Under the pieces are notes generated by a model. The model saw only the letters and a list, made by a program, of their open reading frames with translations, ran no database searches and was not told the origin of the DNA. Of a stretch of 64,000 nt of DNA, positions 9,009-20,226 are shown one piece after another; the stretch's first letter is position 1; each line of letters starts with the position of its first letter. Made by a program: the position numbers and the translations under genes. The DNA is from Bacteroidota bacterium (lineage in GTDB: Bacteria > Bacteroidota > Bacteroidia > AKYH767-A > OLB10). The stretch spans positions 1-64,000 of the forward strand of contig JADJPB010000008.1 in the NCBI GenBank assembly GCA_016713445.1, given 5' to 3'.

Positions 9009-10451
9009 TTAACGCTTACTTGTTTTCTTTCCACCTAATCCTACGGGAGAACCAACACGTGCCATAGCACAACGGAATCCTAACCAGTCTGTTGATTGTT
9101 CTTGATCGAGGAAACGACGAGAACCTGGTGTCATATAGTAAGCACGATCTTTCCAAGAGCCACCTTTAACGACACGAGCTCTATCATCAATTAACGTTGC
9201 GCTACCGCTAGTATAAGATGCATAATCGGGTTCATCACCATCGATATAATTAATATTATCAGCTTTTTGATAATTTCTACGGGTTGCTGCTTCTTGCTCT
9301 GTCACTTGACGCTGCATGATACGACCTAGTGTATCTTTTTCTGCAATAGACCCTTCTTCATCGGTTACTTGCGTTTCATAAACATTACCACGGAAAGAGC
9401 GAAAATCGGTTTTATCTTCGTGAGACAAGGGACGGAACACATCCATCACCCACTCAGCAACGTTACCTGCCATATTATACAAACCATAATCGTTAGGAAC
9501 ATAGGAATAAACAGGAGAAGTGATATCGGCATTATCATTTAATCTACCTGATACTCCCATATTATCACCACGACCACGTTTAAAGTTAGCTAACATTTCG
9601 CCTTGCCATTTATCTTCCGAATTACGAACTCCATGACCGCTCCAAGGATAAAGTTTACGTTCATTCACGTTTTCAAAAACAGTATTTCCAATTAATGCTA
9701 AAGAAGCAAACTCCCATTCAGCTTCTGTTGGGAGGCGATATCTAGGTAAAAGAATACCATCTTCCATTCTTACTTTACGAGTATCATTATTTGGATTCAA
9801 ATCTTCCAATGGACTCTTTACAAGACCTTCATATTGACCAGCAAAATAAGCGTCCGTATTAAAATTATCCTCATTTACCTGAGCGGGATTAACACGAAGG
9901 ATTCCCTCACGAATCAAGATTTGCTCATTCACTCTATCTGTTCTCCAGGCGCAGAAGTCATTACATTGCAGCCAGTTAACTCCTACAACAGGATAATCTT
10001 GATAAGCTGGGTGTCGGAGGTATAATTCCACATAGGGTTCATTAAAAGCTAAGCGATCGCGCCATACTAATGTATCAGGCAAAGCTTTTCGTTGAACTTC
10101 TGGATAATCCGTAGCGAAAACACGACCTAACCAATAAAGATATTCTAACCAATACGTATTAGATACCTCAGTTTCATCTAAATAATAAGAAGAAACCGTG
10201 ACACAGCGTGGCATATTATCCCAATCTTGAATAACGTCTTGTTCGGTTCGACCCATCACAAAGGTTCCCCCTTCGATAAGTACTAATCCTGGTCCGGTTT
10301 CTTGTTCTAAGTAAGGAACCACTTCAAATCCACCATTGCGCTCATCATTATAATTCCATCCTGTAGAGCCGGATTTGTCGTAGTTATTACAAGCTGAAAA
10401 AACCATCGTCGCTAGTCCAAGTAAGGGAAGCAATTGATTCTTAATCTTCAT
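9009..10451 (-). CDS. gldJ: Gliding motility / type IX secretion lipoprotein GldJ
   Basis: Outer-membrane-associated lipoprotein with a formylglycine-generating-enzyme (sulfatase-modifying factor) fold, needed with GldK for type IX secretion and gliding in Flavobacterium. Signal peptide with lipobox FSAC (Cys21), then TGWNYNDERNGGFEV, GPGLVLIEGGTFVMG, YPEVQRKALPDTLVWRD, NMAGNVAEWVMDVFR and WLGFRCAM. The TGW-NGGFEV opening and the LPDTLVWR segment are characteristic of GldJ rather than GldK. Length 480 residues is slightly shorter than F. johnsoniae GldJ. It follows the porP/sprF-like gene by 37 bp, with a near-consensus -7 box (CATATTTG, 10473-10480) between them. Whether this organism glides cannot be told. 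Confidence 0.92.
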   Translation of the reverse strand: MKIKNQLLPLLGLATMVFSACNNYDKSGSTGWNYNDERNGGFEVVPYLEQETGPGLVLIEGGTFVMGRTEQDVIQDWDNMPRCVTVSSYYLDETEVSNTYWLEYLYWLGRVFATDYPEVQRKALPDTLVWRDRLAFNEPYVELYLRHPAYQDYPVVGVNWLQCNDFCAWRTDRVNEQILIREGILRVNPAQVNEDNFNTDAYFAGQYEGLVKSPLEDLNPNNDTRKVRMEDGILLPRYRLPTEAEWEFASLALIGNTVFENVNERKLYPWSGHGVRNSEDKWQGEMLANFKRGRGDNMGVSGRLNDNADITSPVYSYVPNDYGLYNMAGNVAEWVMDVFRPLSHEDKTDFRSFRGNVYETQVTDEEGSIAEKDTLGRIMQRQVTEQEAATRRNYQKADNINYIDGDEPDYASYTSGSATLIDDRARVVKGGSWKDRAYYMTPGSRRFLDQEQSTDWLGFRCAMARVGSPVGLGGKKTSKR

Positions 10452-10488
10452 GTGTATTTATGTTTGGGATGACAAATATGCGAAATAA

Positions 10489-11505
10489 CTAAAAACTAGG
10501 GCAACTTATTGCTCGGAATCTCTTCTTCTTTGGTCGGCATTCGAATTGAAATCCAACACTTAGTTCGTGGGAACCACCGGTTGCATTACTTAAGGCTGAG
10601 ACAGTTACGTCATAACTATAGCCAAATTTGAAGACACCTTTTTGCAATCCAACTAAAGCTATAAAACTGTCGCTGGACAAGAAATTTTTATTTCCGAAAT
10701 TACCTCGATACCACAAACCACCCACAATTGGTGAGTGGAGGATATACATACCTATATTAATTTGATTGAAAGATCCTTGTTGTTGATAAAGAACATTTGG
10801 AGAGATGAAAGTACCTTCATCGCGATTCACTCTTCCTCTGGATCCACGGCCATAAGAATCTCCAATAGGCAACATAGCACCAAAGTGCGCTGTGTATTTG
10901 CGTGGTAATTTTGATGTCCCTTTAACAATAAAAGCTTCATCGGGTTCCGTCAAATGGTTCACAGCGATTCCCCCATAAACCGTGTTGGTATAGGCTAAAA
11001 CTCCGGTACTAAAATCCATATAATTTCGTGTTTCCGTGGGTCTAACTTCCTGAGTATTATAAACAAATCCATAACGAGGATCAATCATATCACCAAAAGT
11101 AAGCTTACTGAAATCAAGTCGCTGTTGTACATAGGTTGCTTGTAGACCGAAGCGCATTGAAAACTTACGGTTTACATTCAATTGATAGGCATACATTCCG
11201 CTAATATTATTCGTTACAAACACCCCTTCACCGGCTTTATCATTTAAAAACAACAAGCCCAAGCCTCCGTTAATCCCTTCAACATGCTGGTCATAGCTTG
11301 CACTGGAGGTTATATAGGTCTCTTTCAATGCGGGCCATTGATTTCTATAGTTGATACTAATTCGCGGACAACGAGTTGATCCAGCAAATGCCGGATTTAA
11401 ATAAAGAGGGTTCGCATAGAACTGAGTGAATTGAGGATCCTGTGCATCAGCCGTTAGGCAAGTTGCAAACATGATACACAAGAGGACGCGTTTAAACATA
11501 TTCAA
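10489..11505 (-). CDS. PorP/SprF family type IX secretion membrane protein
   Basis: 338-residue outer-membrane beta-barrel. Signal peptide ending TADAQ, then the family hallmark DPQFTQFYANPLYLNPAFAG, INYRNQWPAL and GLLFLNDKAGEG. PorP/SprF proteins tether PorE or work with partner adhesins such as SprB. It is co-directional with gldJ and divergent from porU, so the four genes form one type IX secretion locus. Genomes usually carry several paralogues, so it may not be the core PorP. Confidence 0.92.
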   Translation of the reverse strand: MNMFKRVLLCIMFATCLTADAQDPQFTQFYANPLYLNPAFAGSTRCPRISINYRNQWPALKETYITSSASYDQHVEGINGGLGLLFLNDKAGEGVFVTNNISGMYAYQLNVNRKFSMRFGLQATYVQQRLDFSKLTFGDMIDPRYGFVYNTQEVRPTETRNYMDFSTGVLAYTNTVYGGIAVNHLTEPDEAFIVKGTSKLPRKYTAHFGAMLPIGDSYGRGSRGRVNRDEGTFISPNVLYQQQGSFNQINIGMYILHSPIVGGLWYRGNFGNKNFLSSDSFIALVGLQKGVFKFGYSYDVTVSALSNATGGSHELSVGFQFECRPKKKRFRAISCPSF

Positions 11506-11535
11506 ATCTTTTACGAATATTTATACGAAGAAATC

Positions 11536-11543
11536 TATTTTTG
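11536..11543 (+). promoter_or_regulatory. Possible -7 promoter box for porU
   Basis: TATTTTTG matches TAnnTTTG in the porP/porU divergent region. It would give a leader of about 125 nt before the porU start. Confidence 0.3.
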
Positions 11544-11676
11544 TTACGATTTCAACGTATGAGTTTTGCAATAATTGTTATCGGTACACGTTCCTAATGG
11601 GCCACATACCAAACATCAAAGATGCAAAATCCGTTGTTAGATACAGTACAAATTTAATTTTTTTTAATAATATTAA

Positions 11677-14600
11677 ATGATCAAAGACAAACATTCCTTA
11701 CTAAGTAGCATTGAAAAGTTGAAATTCAGGTTCTTGAGAAAAGCATTAGCCTGCCATTTATTCGCCATTTTACTTGCTCTAAACACCCTTCCAACCTACG
11801 GGCAGAAGGAAGAAAAAACCGTTTTAAACTGGAATGAAGTTCAGTCTGAACAAGAGAACACATACCGTTTAAATTTCAATGGAGCCCATTATTTACGGGA
11901 AGAAAGTCAGCTCCCTTTTTATCATAAACAACTAAATGGCATATTAAGTGTAAATATAATTGAGGCTACCTATGGCCCATTAAGTTCACTTGAAAAAAGT
12001 TTAACGACAGAAATCACATCTGAGACCCCCAAGGTAATCATCAGTAAGGCCACCGAAAAAAAACAGCGTAAAAGTCTACTATACATCCTTCCTTTTCGAA
12101 AAAAATCTGGCACTGGACAGGTCGAAAAGCTGATATCCTTCCGACTAGATTTTAGAAATGAAGCCTCTGAAAATGCATATAAAGGATCATCAGTGGCAGC
12201 TTTTGCAACAAACTCTGTCCTATCGACTGGTGATTGGTACCGAATAGCGGTACTAAAAACTGGGATTTATAAAGTTGATTATAGCATGCTGAATCAAATG
12301 GGGATAGAACCATCTACATTAACCCTTTCTAACATTCATTTACATGGAAACGGAGGAGGCATGCTACCCCAACTAAATAGTGCAATTCGAAAAGATGATT
12401 TAGTTGAATGTGCAATTGAAGTAGTGGATCAAAATCAAGATGGTGTTTTCAATCAATCTGATTATTTTCTTTTCTATGGACAAGGACCAGACCGATGGAG
12501 TTACAACACTACCGAAAAGCAGTATGTTCATTCCAAAAACTATTACTCTGACACCACTTATTATTTTATCACTGTAAACAATTCAACAACAACAAAACGA
12601 ATTCAATCTCAACCCAACTTAGCTCAGATTGGAAATGAAATAAATGTAAATAGTTTTACAGATGCAGGTTTTTACGAGAGCGATTTAAAAAACTTTATTA
12701 AGTCGGGGAAAGAGTGGTATGGTGAAACCTTTGATGTTGTACTCAACCAACGATTCAATTTCAATTTTCCTAATTTAGTTCCTGGTGTATCCAAAATTAA
12801 ATCTAGTGTAGTTTCGCGAACCTCAACTTCCTTTTTTTCAACCAGTAGTTTCAAAGTAAATTATAACAATTTAGATATTATACCTCAGAACGTAGCAAAT
12901 GTTGGAGTAAACTATACCGATGATTTTGCCCGGGCATCAGTTTTAAATGCTAATTTCATTGCCACCACCTCCGACATCAACTTAGAATACACCTACATTC
13001 CTTACAATGCTACCTCCACAGGATGGCTAGATTTCATCGCCCTCAATGTCACTAGAGGGCTCACTTTTTCAGGCAATGGTCTTTTATTTCGTGATCTTGA
13101 TACTAATTTAGCAGGAGTCAATCGTAAATACACCATAACTAATGCTCCATTGGGTGCAAGGCTTTGGTGTTTAAGAGAGCACAATGATGTTCGAGCACAA
13201 GAATATTCAATGAATGGAAATCAAGCTGAGTTTATTCAAAACATAAATCCAGGAGAAAGTGTCGAATATTATATCTATAATAATAACGAAATAAAAACTC
13301 CTTTAAATCCAGTTAAAATCAGCAATCAAAATTTACATGGACTTCCCCAAGCTGAATACATCATTATTACTCATCCTAATTTTATTTCGGAGGCAGAACG
13401 TCTTGCGAAATTCCATGAAGACCATGACAACTTAAGCAGTATCGTTGTGACTACTCAACAAATCTACAATGAATTTTCGAGTGGTGCTCAAGATGTTTGT
13501 GCATTACGTGATTTCATACGTATGTTTTATGAAAGAGCTACCATTCCAACCGAATTTCCACGATATGTATTATTGATGGGTGATGGATCCTTTGATCCTA
13601 AACACAGGATTAGCAACAACACCAATTACATTCCATGCTACCAAAGTGACAATTCCATTTCTCAATTAGTATCCTATACAACTGATGATTTCTTTGTGTT
13701 ATTAGACCCTAATGAAGGACAACTAATTGGTCCAGAATTACCCGATGTAGGAATTGGTCGTTTGCCTGTTCGTTCGCCAGAAGAAGCGAAATCAATGGTA
13801 AATAAAATCATCACTTATTCTACTCCTGGACTGACCAATGACCAAAATTTATGTGCCGGTTCGAATAGCAGCAGACTTGGAGATTGGAGAAATGTACTTT
13901 GTTTTATTTCGGATGATCAAGACCGCAACTTGCATCAACGTCAGAGTGAACGAATATTAGCTATTGCTCAACAAAACAATCCGGTTTATAATATTGATAA
14001 AATCAACTCCGATGCTTATCAACAAATTTCAACACCTGGAGGTCATCGTTACCCTGATGTAAATGACGCCATCACAAAACGTGTAGAAAAAGGAGCCTTG
14101 ATCATGAACTATACAGGTCATGGTGGTGAGATGGGATGGGCTTCCGAATCGATACTCAACAACGACATGATCAATAACTGGCAAAATGTAAACAATATGC
14201 CTGCCTTTGTTACTGCAACTTGTGAATTCAGTCGTTATGATGACCCTTTAAGAACTTCCGCTGGAGAATTTGTACTCTTAAATTCAAGAGGAGGAGGCAT
14301 CTGCTTATTTACGACAGTAAGATTAGCATTTGCTATAGATAATGAGTTAATAAATTCCGACATGATGCGACACTTTTTCACGCCCATCAACGGAGAAATG
14401 CCTCGTGTAGGAGATATTATTCGACTTTCAAAACGCGACAATCCATCCAACCGTAATGTTACACTCCTGGGAGATCCCGCACTTCGTTTGGCGTATCCAA
14501 AACATATCATAACCACCGAATCCATCACCGAATCCTCAACAGGTAATGCCGTAGATACCATTTCGGCCCTAAGCAAAATTACTGTTCATGGAAAGGTAAC

Positions 14601-15595
14601 TGACATCGCTGGAAACTTACTGACCAATTTCAATGGTGTTGTTTACCCAACCATCTATGACAAAACCAGTAAAATTTACAATCAAGTAAATGATGCAATA
14701 GGATCAGACATCAGCTTAACAGACAGTTTCAATTTACGAAAAAATATTCTATATAAGGGGAAGGCAAGCGTAACGAATGGATTATTTTCTTGTTCTTTTA
14801 TTGTTCCTAAAGACATTTCTATACAATATGGACTGGGTCGTTTGAGTTATTATGCAAATGATGGCAAAGAAGATGCGCAAGGTTACAATGAAAGCTTTTA
14901 CATAGGAGGGATTTCAAACAACGCGCTAGCCGATAATAATGGGCCAGAAATAAAGTTATTCATGAACGACGAAAACTTCATCTTTGGAAGTATCACCAAT
15001 GCTTCACCAAATGTATATGCAATACTCTTCGATTCGAGTGGAATCAATACCGTTGGAAATGGAATAGGTCATGACATCACGGTACAGATTGACGGAAAAC
15101 CTCAACAACTCTATGTATTAAACGATTTTTATGAATCGGACCTAGATTCTTATCAAAAAGGAAAAGTAATATTTCCGCTTAGTTCTCTATCAGAAGGATT
15201 ACACAGTGTTATTTTTTAAAGCGTGGGACATCAACAACAACTCGAGCGAATCGACCACGGAGTTTGTAGTAAGTTCATCGGCCGGATTAGCTTTAGATCA
15301 TGTTCTCAACTATCCCAATCCATTTACAACTTATACTCAATTTATGTTTGAGCATAATCGACCTTGTACTGGAATGGCTATTCAAGTACATATATACACA
15401 GTAAGTGGAAAACTAGTTAAAACCATCGATGCGTATCAAGTATGCGAAGGGTTTAGAAATGTAGCTATTTCCTGGGATGGAAAAGACGATTATGGAGATC
15501 AGCTGGCTAAAGGAGTTTACGTTTATCGATTGATAATCAGGACTGCTGAAGGAGAAACCGCACAAAAAACCGAAAAATTAGTATTACTCAGGTAA
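11677..15595 (+). CDS. porU: Type IX secretion system sortase PorU (frameshifted near 3' end)
   Basis: Surface gingipain-type C25 peptidase that removes the C-terminal signal of type IX cargo and attaches cargo to A-LPS. Signal peptide (FAILLALNTLPTYGQ), a long beta-rich N-terminal region, then the peptidase: RYVLLMGDGSFDPKHR, DDFF, IGRLPVRSPEEA, NYTGHGGEMGWA (His815) and TATCEFSRYDDP (Cys849), the catalytic pair. The C-terminus has an FlgD-like and CTD-like end (NYPNPF, WDGKDDYGDQLAKGVYVYRL). One surplus T in the run at 15210-15215 splits the last 130 residues; removal gives HSVIFKAWDINNNSS. Corrected length is about 1,305 residues, typical of PorU. porV follows. Confidence 0.93.
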
Positions 15596-15599
15596 CTGT

Positions 15600-15634
15600 T
15601 ATAACGAAACAAAATCCTTCTTCTTTTCGTTATA
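15600..15634 (+). promoter_or_regulatory. Inverted repeat overlapping the porV -7 box
   Basis: TATAACGAAA (15600-15609) and TTTCGTTATA (15625-15634) form a 10-bp perfect inverted repeat with a 15-nt spacer between porU and porV. The right arm overlaps the -7 match TATATTTG (15631-15638). It could be a weak terminator of porU or an operator for porV; there is no T-tract directly after it. Confidence 0.4.
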
Positions 15635-15700
15635 TTTGCCATCGATCCATGCTGACGGTGGGACTAATACACTGAAACTGTAAGGAGAAAACTAAAAACG

Positions 15701-16902
15701 ATGAATATATTTCTTAAAAAATCGAGCTTATTACCAGTATTTTTACTGCTAACAGCACTAAATGCATCAGCTCAGAACACCAATTTATTAGGTCAGATCA
15801 ACACGATTACAACAGCTGTTCCTTTCGTTTTAATTTCTCCCGATGCCCGTGCTGGTGGAATGGGAGATTTAGGAGTTGCTTCTTCTGCTGACGTAAATAG
15901 TATCCATTGGAATCCTGCCAAACTTGCTTTTGCTGAAAATAAAATGGCATTCGGCGTTTCGTATACTCCTTGGCTTAGAAATTTAGTGAACGACATGTTC
16001 ATCGCTTATCTTTCCGGATACTCTAAATTAAAAGGAGAACAAGCCATTGGGGCTTCCTTGCGTTATTTCTCATTAGGAAAGATTACGTTTACTGATCAAA
16101 ATGGAAACACCATTCGTGACTTTAAACCGAATGAGTTTGCCTTAGATGTAGCCTATTCACGTAAGCTAAGTGAATATTTCTCCGGAGGTATTGCATTACG
16201 ATATATCCATTCGAATTTAACAGGAGGCACTCAAGTTGAAGGACAAGATTCAAAAGCAGGTAATACAGTTGCTGCGGACGTTTCTGTTTACTTCGAAAAA
16301 GAAATTGAAGTAGGTGGAAGAGATGCGATTTTTACAAGTGGATTGAACATCTCTAACATTGGAGCTAAAATTTCATATACTGAGTCAGGCGTAAAAAACT
16401 TTATCCCTACTAACTTACGTTTTGGACCGGGTTTGCGTTTAAAGCTTAATGAATACAATGACCTTGCGTTTATGATTGATATCAATAAATTATTAGTTCC
16501 TACACCTCCTATTTATACTCAGGACACTGCAAACAGTGCTGACAACATTATTCTTTATGGTCAAGATCCTGATGTAAGTGTTGCACAAGGTATTTTCCAA
16601 TCTTTCAATGACGCACCGAACGGAGCTAAAGAAGAGTTACAGGAAGTGAATTATGCCGTAGGGATGGAATATTGGTATGACAGGCAATTTGCTTTCAGAG
16701 TCGGTTATTTCTCTGAAAATAAATTCAAAGGAAACAGAAAATATTTCACGTTGGGTGCAGGTTTACGTTATAATGTATTTGGAATTGACTTGGCCTATTT
16801 GATCCCTACCGATCAAAGAAATCCATTGAGAACACTTTACATTTCACGCTTACTTTTGATTTCAATGGTGATAAAGCCACCAAAGAAGAATCTGGAGAAT
16901 AA
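15701..16902 (+). CDS. porV: Type IX secretion outer-membrane protein PorV (LptO), frameshifted near 3' end
   Basis: FadL-like 14-strand barrel that carries T9SS cargo from the SprA translocon to PorU. Signal peptide ends ALNASAQ; family marks are PDARAGGMGDLGVA, NSIHWNPAKLAF and the C-terminal YNVFGIDLAYLIPT. One G is missing near 16829. Restoring it gives NPLENTLHFTLTFDFNG, ending EESGE, with stop at 16900-16902, instead of the out-of-frame tail running to 16927. Corrected length is about 400 residues. Immediately downstream of porU, as in other Bacteroidota. Confidence 0.93.
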
Positions 16903-16923
16903 ATTCTCAATTCAAAATAAATT

Positions 16924-17403
16924 ATGAAAATTAAAGTTGGATTTGGATTTGATGTCCACCAGCTGCAAGAAGGTCGCGACTTTTATATTGGTGGCGTAAA
17001 AATTCCACATTCCAAAGGTGCTTTAGGTCATTCGGATGCAGATGCACTTATACATGCGATTTGCGATGCGCTTTTAGGTGCAGCAGGATTAAAGGATATT
17101 GGATTTTATTTCCCTGACACTTCCGCTGAATTTAAAGGCATTGACAGTAAAATATTACTAAAGCGAGTTGTCGATTTAATTTCAGAGAAAGGATATACTA
17201 TCGGCAACGTAGATGTTTCCCTCGTTTTAGAAAAACCAAAAATCAAACCTTACATTGATGAAATGATAAATACCCTAGCACCTATTTTAAAGGTGGAGTT
17301 GGACGATATCAGCATCAAAGCTACTACCAACGAGAAGATGGGGTACGTGGGCAGAGAGGAAGGGATTGCGGCTTATGCAGTGTGCTTGATAAGTAAGATA
17401 TAG
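16924..17403 (+). CDS. ispF: 2-C-methyl-D-erythritol 2,4-cyclodiphosphate synthase
   Basis: Fifth enzyme of the MEP isoprenoid pathway: cyclises CDP-methylerythritol 2-phosphate to MEcPP with release of CMP. 159 residues, the usual length. Metal ligands lie in FGFDVHQ (Asp10, His12) and GHSDADALIHAICDALLGAAGLKDIGFYFPD; the KATTNEKMGYVGREEGIAAYAV C-terminal signature is complete when read in two parts. It starts 21 bp after the corrected porV stop and may share its transcript. Confidence 0.97.
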   Translation: MKIKVGFGFDVHQLQEGRDFYIGGVKIPHSKGALGHSDADALIHAICDALLGAAGLKDIGFYFPDTSAEFKGIDSKILLKRVVDLISEKGYTIGNVDVSLVLEKPKIKPYIDEMINTLAPILKVELDDISIKATTNEKMGYVGREEGIAAYAVCLISKI

Positions 17404-17624
17404 CTTCGGGAGAATTTTTTGGTTGGAGAAGAGATTTTGCTTCGCAGTTCTATACTGACACGAAATACGAATAAACCGAAAATGCGAAAGTTGCGAAAAA
17501 TGACAAAACCGCAGGCTACACGGCGAAAAACGAAAATGCTTGACGGCACTAATGCTGCGTTTAACGTAGCGGATGCCGGGGCGCTCAGGCAGGTTTAAAT
17601 CAAAAGAACATTAAACGGAAATTA
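17404..17624. other. Intergenic region with a GC-rich hairpin
   Basis: 220 bp between convergent ispF and recG. It contains TGCGAAAG/TGCGAAAA-type degenerate repeats near 17482-17502 and a hairpin at 17544-17578: outer stem CGGCA/TGCCG, inner stem GCTGCG/CGTAGC (one G-T pair). The region after 17540 is clearly richer in G+C than its surroundings. No T-tract, so not an obvious terminator. Confidence 0.45.
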
Positions 17625-19732
17625 TTAACTCACACGACTTAGGTTCGCGTCGGCTTCTTCTAAAAGACTAAGTTGTTCGACAAGGAGTTGGTTTTGAGGG
17701 AGGATGAGTTTTTCGTCTTTGGATAAAACGTCGGATGCTGCATTGCGTGCTAATTCGAGGATGCGTTGGTCTTTGGCGAGGTTGGCAATTTGTAAATTGA
17801 CGATTCCACTTTGTTGCTTTCCTGCTAAATCACCCGGACCACGGAGTTCTAAATCCACTTCTGCAATTTTAAATCCATCGTTGGTTTCCACCATGGTGCG
17901 CATACGTAATCGAGCGTCGTTGCCTAATTTTTCACCGGTCATCAACACACAAAAACTTTGCTCGGCACCCCGCCCTACTCTACCACGTAATTGATGTAAT
18001 TGCGACAAACCAAAACGCTCTGCGCTCTCAATAATCATTACGGATGCATTGGGAACATTTACGCCTACTTCAATCACCGTGGTGGCGACCATGATGTGTG
18101 TTTGACCATTTTTAAATCGCGCCATCTCAAAATCTTTATCCACTGCCTTCATTCTTCCATTCATTATGCTCACCTGATATTTTGGCAATGGGAATTCTTT
18201 GCAGATGGTATCATAGCCTTCCATCAAATTGGTATAATCTAATTTTTCCGATTCTTCAATCAGCGGATACACAATATAAATTTGCCGACCTTTTGCAATC
18301 TCCTCTCTAATAAATCCAAAAACAGCGAGACGGTTCGATTCATTGCGATGAATGGTTCGAATTGGTTTTCGTCCTGGTGGTAATTCATCGATGACCGAGC
18401 TATCTAAGTCGCCGTACAAAGTCATGGCAAGTGTACGCGGGATGGGTGTTGCTGTCATTACCAAAACATGCGGAACAAAATCATCTTTCATCCACAACTT
18501 TCCGCGCTGCTCTACCCCAAAGCGATGTTGTTCATCGATGATTACTAATCCTAAATTTTGAAACTGAACACGATCTTCAATGAAAGCATGTGCCAAATAA
18601 TAATTTGCAAGCGCCCTTCTTTTAATTCTTCCAACAAAAATTTTCGATGTGCGGTTTTGGTACTGCCAGTTAAAAGTCCAACACGAACATCCATCTCCTG
18701 CAAAGCTTCCGTCACATATTGAAAATGTTGATTCGCTAAAATCTCGGTAGGTGCCATCATGCAAGCTTGCAAGCCATTGTCGAGCACCATCAACATACTC
18801 AGCAAAGCCACCATTGTTTTGCCGCTCCCCACATCTCCCTGCAACAAACGATTCATTTGTTTGCCGCTTCCCATATCCTGCCGAATTTCCTTCAGTACTC
18901 TTTTCTGCGCATTCGTTAATTCGAAAGGAAGATAATTTTTATAATAGCCATTCAATAAATCGCCAATGGTGCCGATGGGTTTTCCTTTCACCGATTGCTG
19001 ACGATTCCATTTAGCGCGCAGCAGGCGCAATTGAATAAAAAATAATTCTTCAAACTTAAGTCGGTATTCTGCTGCTGCTAATTTCTGTTCATCAGCAGGC
19101 AGATGGATATTCTTTATCGCCGATGGTCGATCCATCAACTTAAAATGAGAAATCAATTCGGGAGTTAATCTTTCTTCCACTGCAAAACCTGGATGCGAAA
19201 GAAGTGTTTTCATCAACTTCTGAATCGCCTTACTATCGAGACCTTTTACTTTGCATTTTTCGGTCGTACTATACACGCCAACTAACGAAGGTCCAATCAC
19301 TTTTTCGGCTTTCGATGATTCCTCCAGATCGGGATGCACCATGTTAAACTTCCCGTTAAAGACAGTAGGTTTTCCAAATGCAATAAATTCCACTTGTGGA
19401 CGCAATACATCCTTCATCCACTTTATGCCCTGAAACCATACCAGCTCCATTTGTCCGGTACCATCACTTAAAATCGCCGACATTCTTGTTGCGCGCTTGG
19501 CACCAAAAACTTTAATGTTGGAAATGGTTCCTTTCACTTGCACATAGGACATTTCCTCATTCAAGGAAGCTATCGGATGAAATTTCGAACGATCGATATA
19601 GCGAAAAGGGTAATGCTTAACGAGATCACCAAAAACAGAAATACCCAATTCCTTCCTAAGCACATCGGCCTTTAATGGGCCAACTCCTTTCAGGAATTCA
19701 ATCTTTGTATTCAGAAAACTATTGGGATTCAT
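17625..19732 (-). CDS. recG: ATP-dependent DNA helicase RecG (frameshifted)
   Basis: Superfamily 2 helicase that remodels stalled forks and branches recombination intermediates. N-terminal wedge domain starts FLNTKIEFLKGVGPLKADVL; Walker A is LLQGDVGSGKT, motif II DEQHRFG, motif III TATPIPRTLAM and the C-terminal half has MVATTVIEVGVNVPNA and QLRGRVGRG. The frame breaks near 18590 (LQIIIW.. should be LQIIIGTHAFIEDRVQF). Restored length is about 702 residues, as expected. Its ATG lies only 7 bp from a -7 box. Confidence 0.95.
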
Positions 19733-19738
19733 CTTTCA

Positions 19739-19746
19739 CAAAAATA
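19739..19746 (-). promoter_or_regulatory. Bacteroidota -7 box abutting the recG start
   Basis: TATTTTTG on the minus strand matches TAnnTTTG. Its last base is 7 bp from the recG ATG at 19732, so transcription would begin at or next to the start codon. Confidence 0.45.
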
Positions 19747-19807
19747 GTCAAGAGAAAAGAATAATTGGGGTGATAAAATAAAGGAATTGAAATGTCCTAA
19801 AAATAAA

Positions 19808-19829
19808 AATCCCGCTCGAAGGCGGGATT
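19808..19829 (-). terminator. Rho-independent terminator of the cold-shock gene
   Basis: AATCCCGC/GCGGGATT, an 8-bp perfect stem with a six-base loop, followed on the minus strand by TTTATTTTT. Confidence 0.85.
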
Positions 19830-19842
19830 CAATCTCTGTTTT

Positions 19843-19878
19843 TGCTGCTTCGGCCTCGACCTTCGCAGCACAAGGCAA
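19843..19878. repeat. 36-nt hairpin repeat, copy 1
   Basis: Matches 31 of 36 bases with the copy at 41272-41307. TGCTGC (19843-19848) can pair with GCAGCA (19865-19870). It lies directly after the cold-shock stop codon, within the likely 3' untranslated region. Confidence 0.55.
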
Positions 19879-19879
19879 A

Positions 19880-20074
19880 TTACTCGGCTTTCTTAACGTT
19901 CACCGCATTTTGACCTTTACGACCTTCGATGAGTTCGTAAGTTACATTGTCGTTCTCGCGAACTTTGTCAATAATTCCACTGTGATGTACAAAGATTTCT
20001 TTGTTTGACTCATCATCTAAAATAAAACCATATCCCTTGGCCTCATTGAAGAATTTTACTTTACCTGTTTTCAT
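19880..20074 (-). CDS. Cold-shock protein, CspA family
   Basis: 64-residue single OB-fold (cold-shock domain) RNA chaperone. RNP1 is KGYGFI (13-18) and RNP2 is EIFVHHSGI; the start MKTGKVKFFNEAKG is typical. A -7 box at 20103-20110 predicts a leader of about 20 nt, much shorter than the long regulatory leader of E. coli cspA, so it may be constitutive. It has its own terminator. Confidence 0.95.
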   Translation of the reverse strand: MKTGKVKFFNEAKGYGFILDDESNKEIFVHHSGIIDKVRENDNVTYELIEGRKGQNAVNVKKAE

Positions 20075-20102
20075 TTAAATAAATTAATAATTGAATGTTT
20101 AA

Positions 20103-20110
20103 CAAAAATA
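20103..20110 (-). promoter_or_regulatory. Bacteroidota -7 box for the cold-shock gene
   Basis: TATTTTTG on the minus strand, about 29 bp upstream of the ATG. Confidence 0.5.
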
Positions 20111-20226
20111 TGTATAAATATCAGAAAATTCAATTTTTCCTTTATTAATTTACTGTTCCAGCAAAACAATTCTGTTTGACTGTCAACAATATACCAATAA
20201 AACTAAAATTATAGTGACCTTTGCGC

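Noticed and set aside
11471..11680. 69-codon plus-strand ORF between porP and porU
   Set aside because: Starts inside the porP signal-peptide region and has no coding character; it covers the divergent promoter region.
15206..15595. Separate small gene after porU
   Set aside because: Its product is the normal PorU C-terminus (NYPNPF, WDGKDDYG); one surplus T explains the split.
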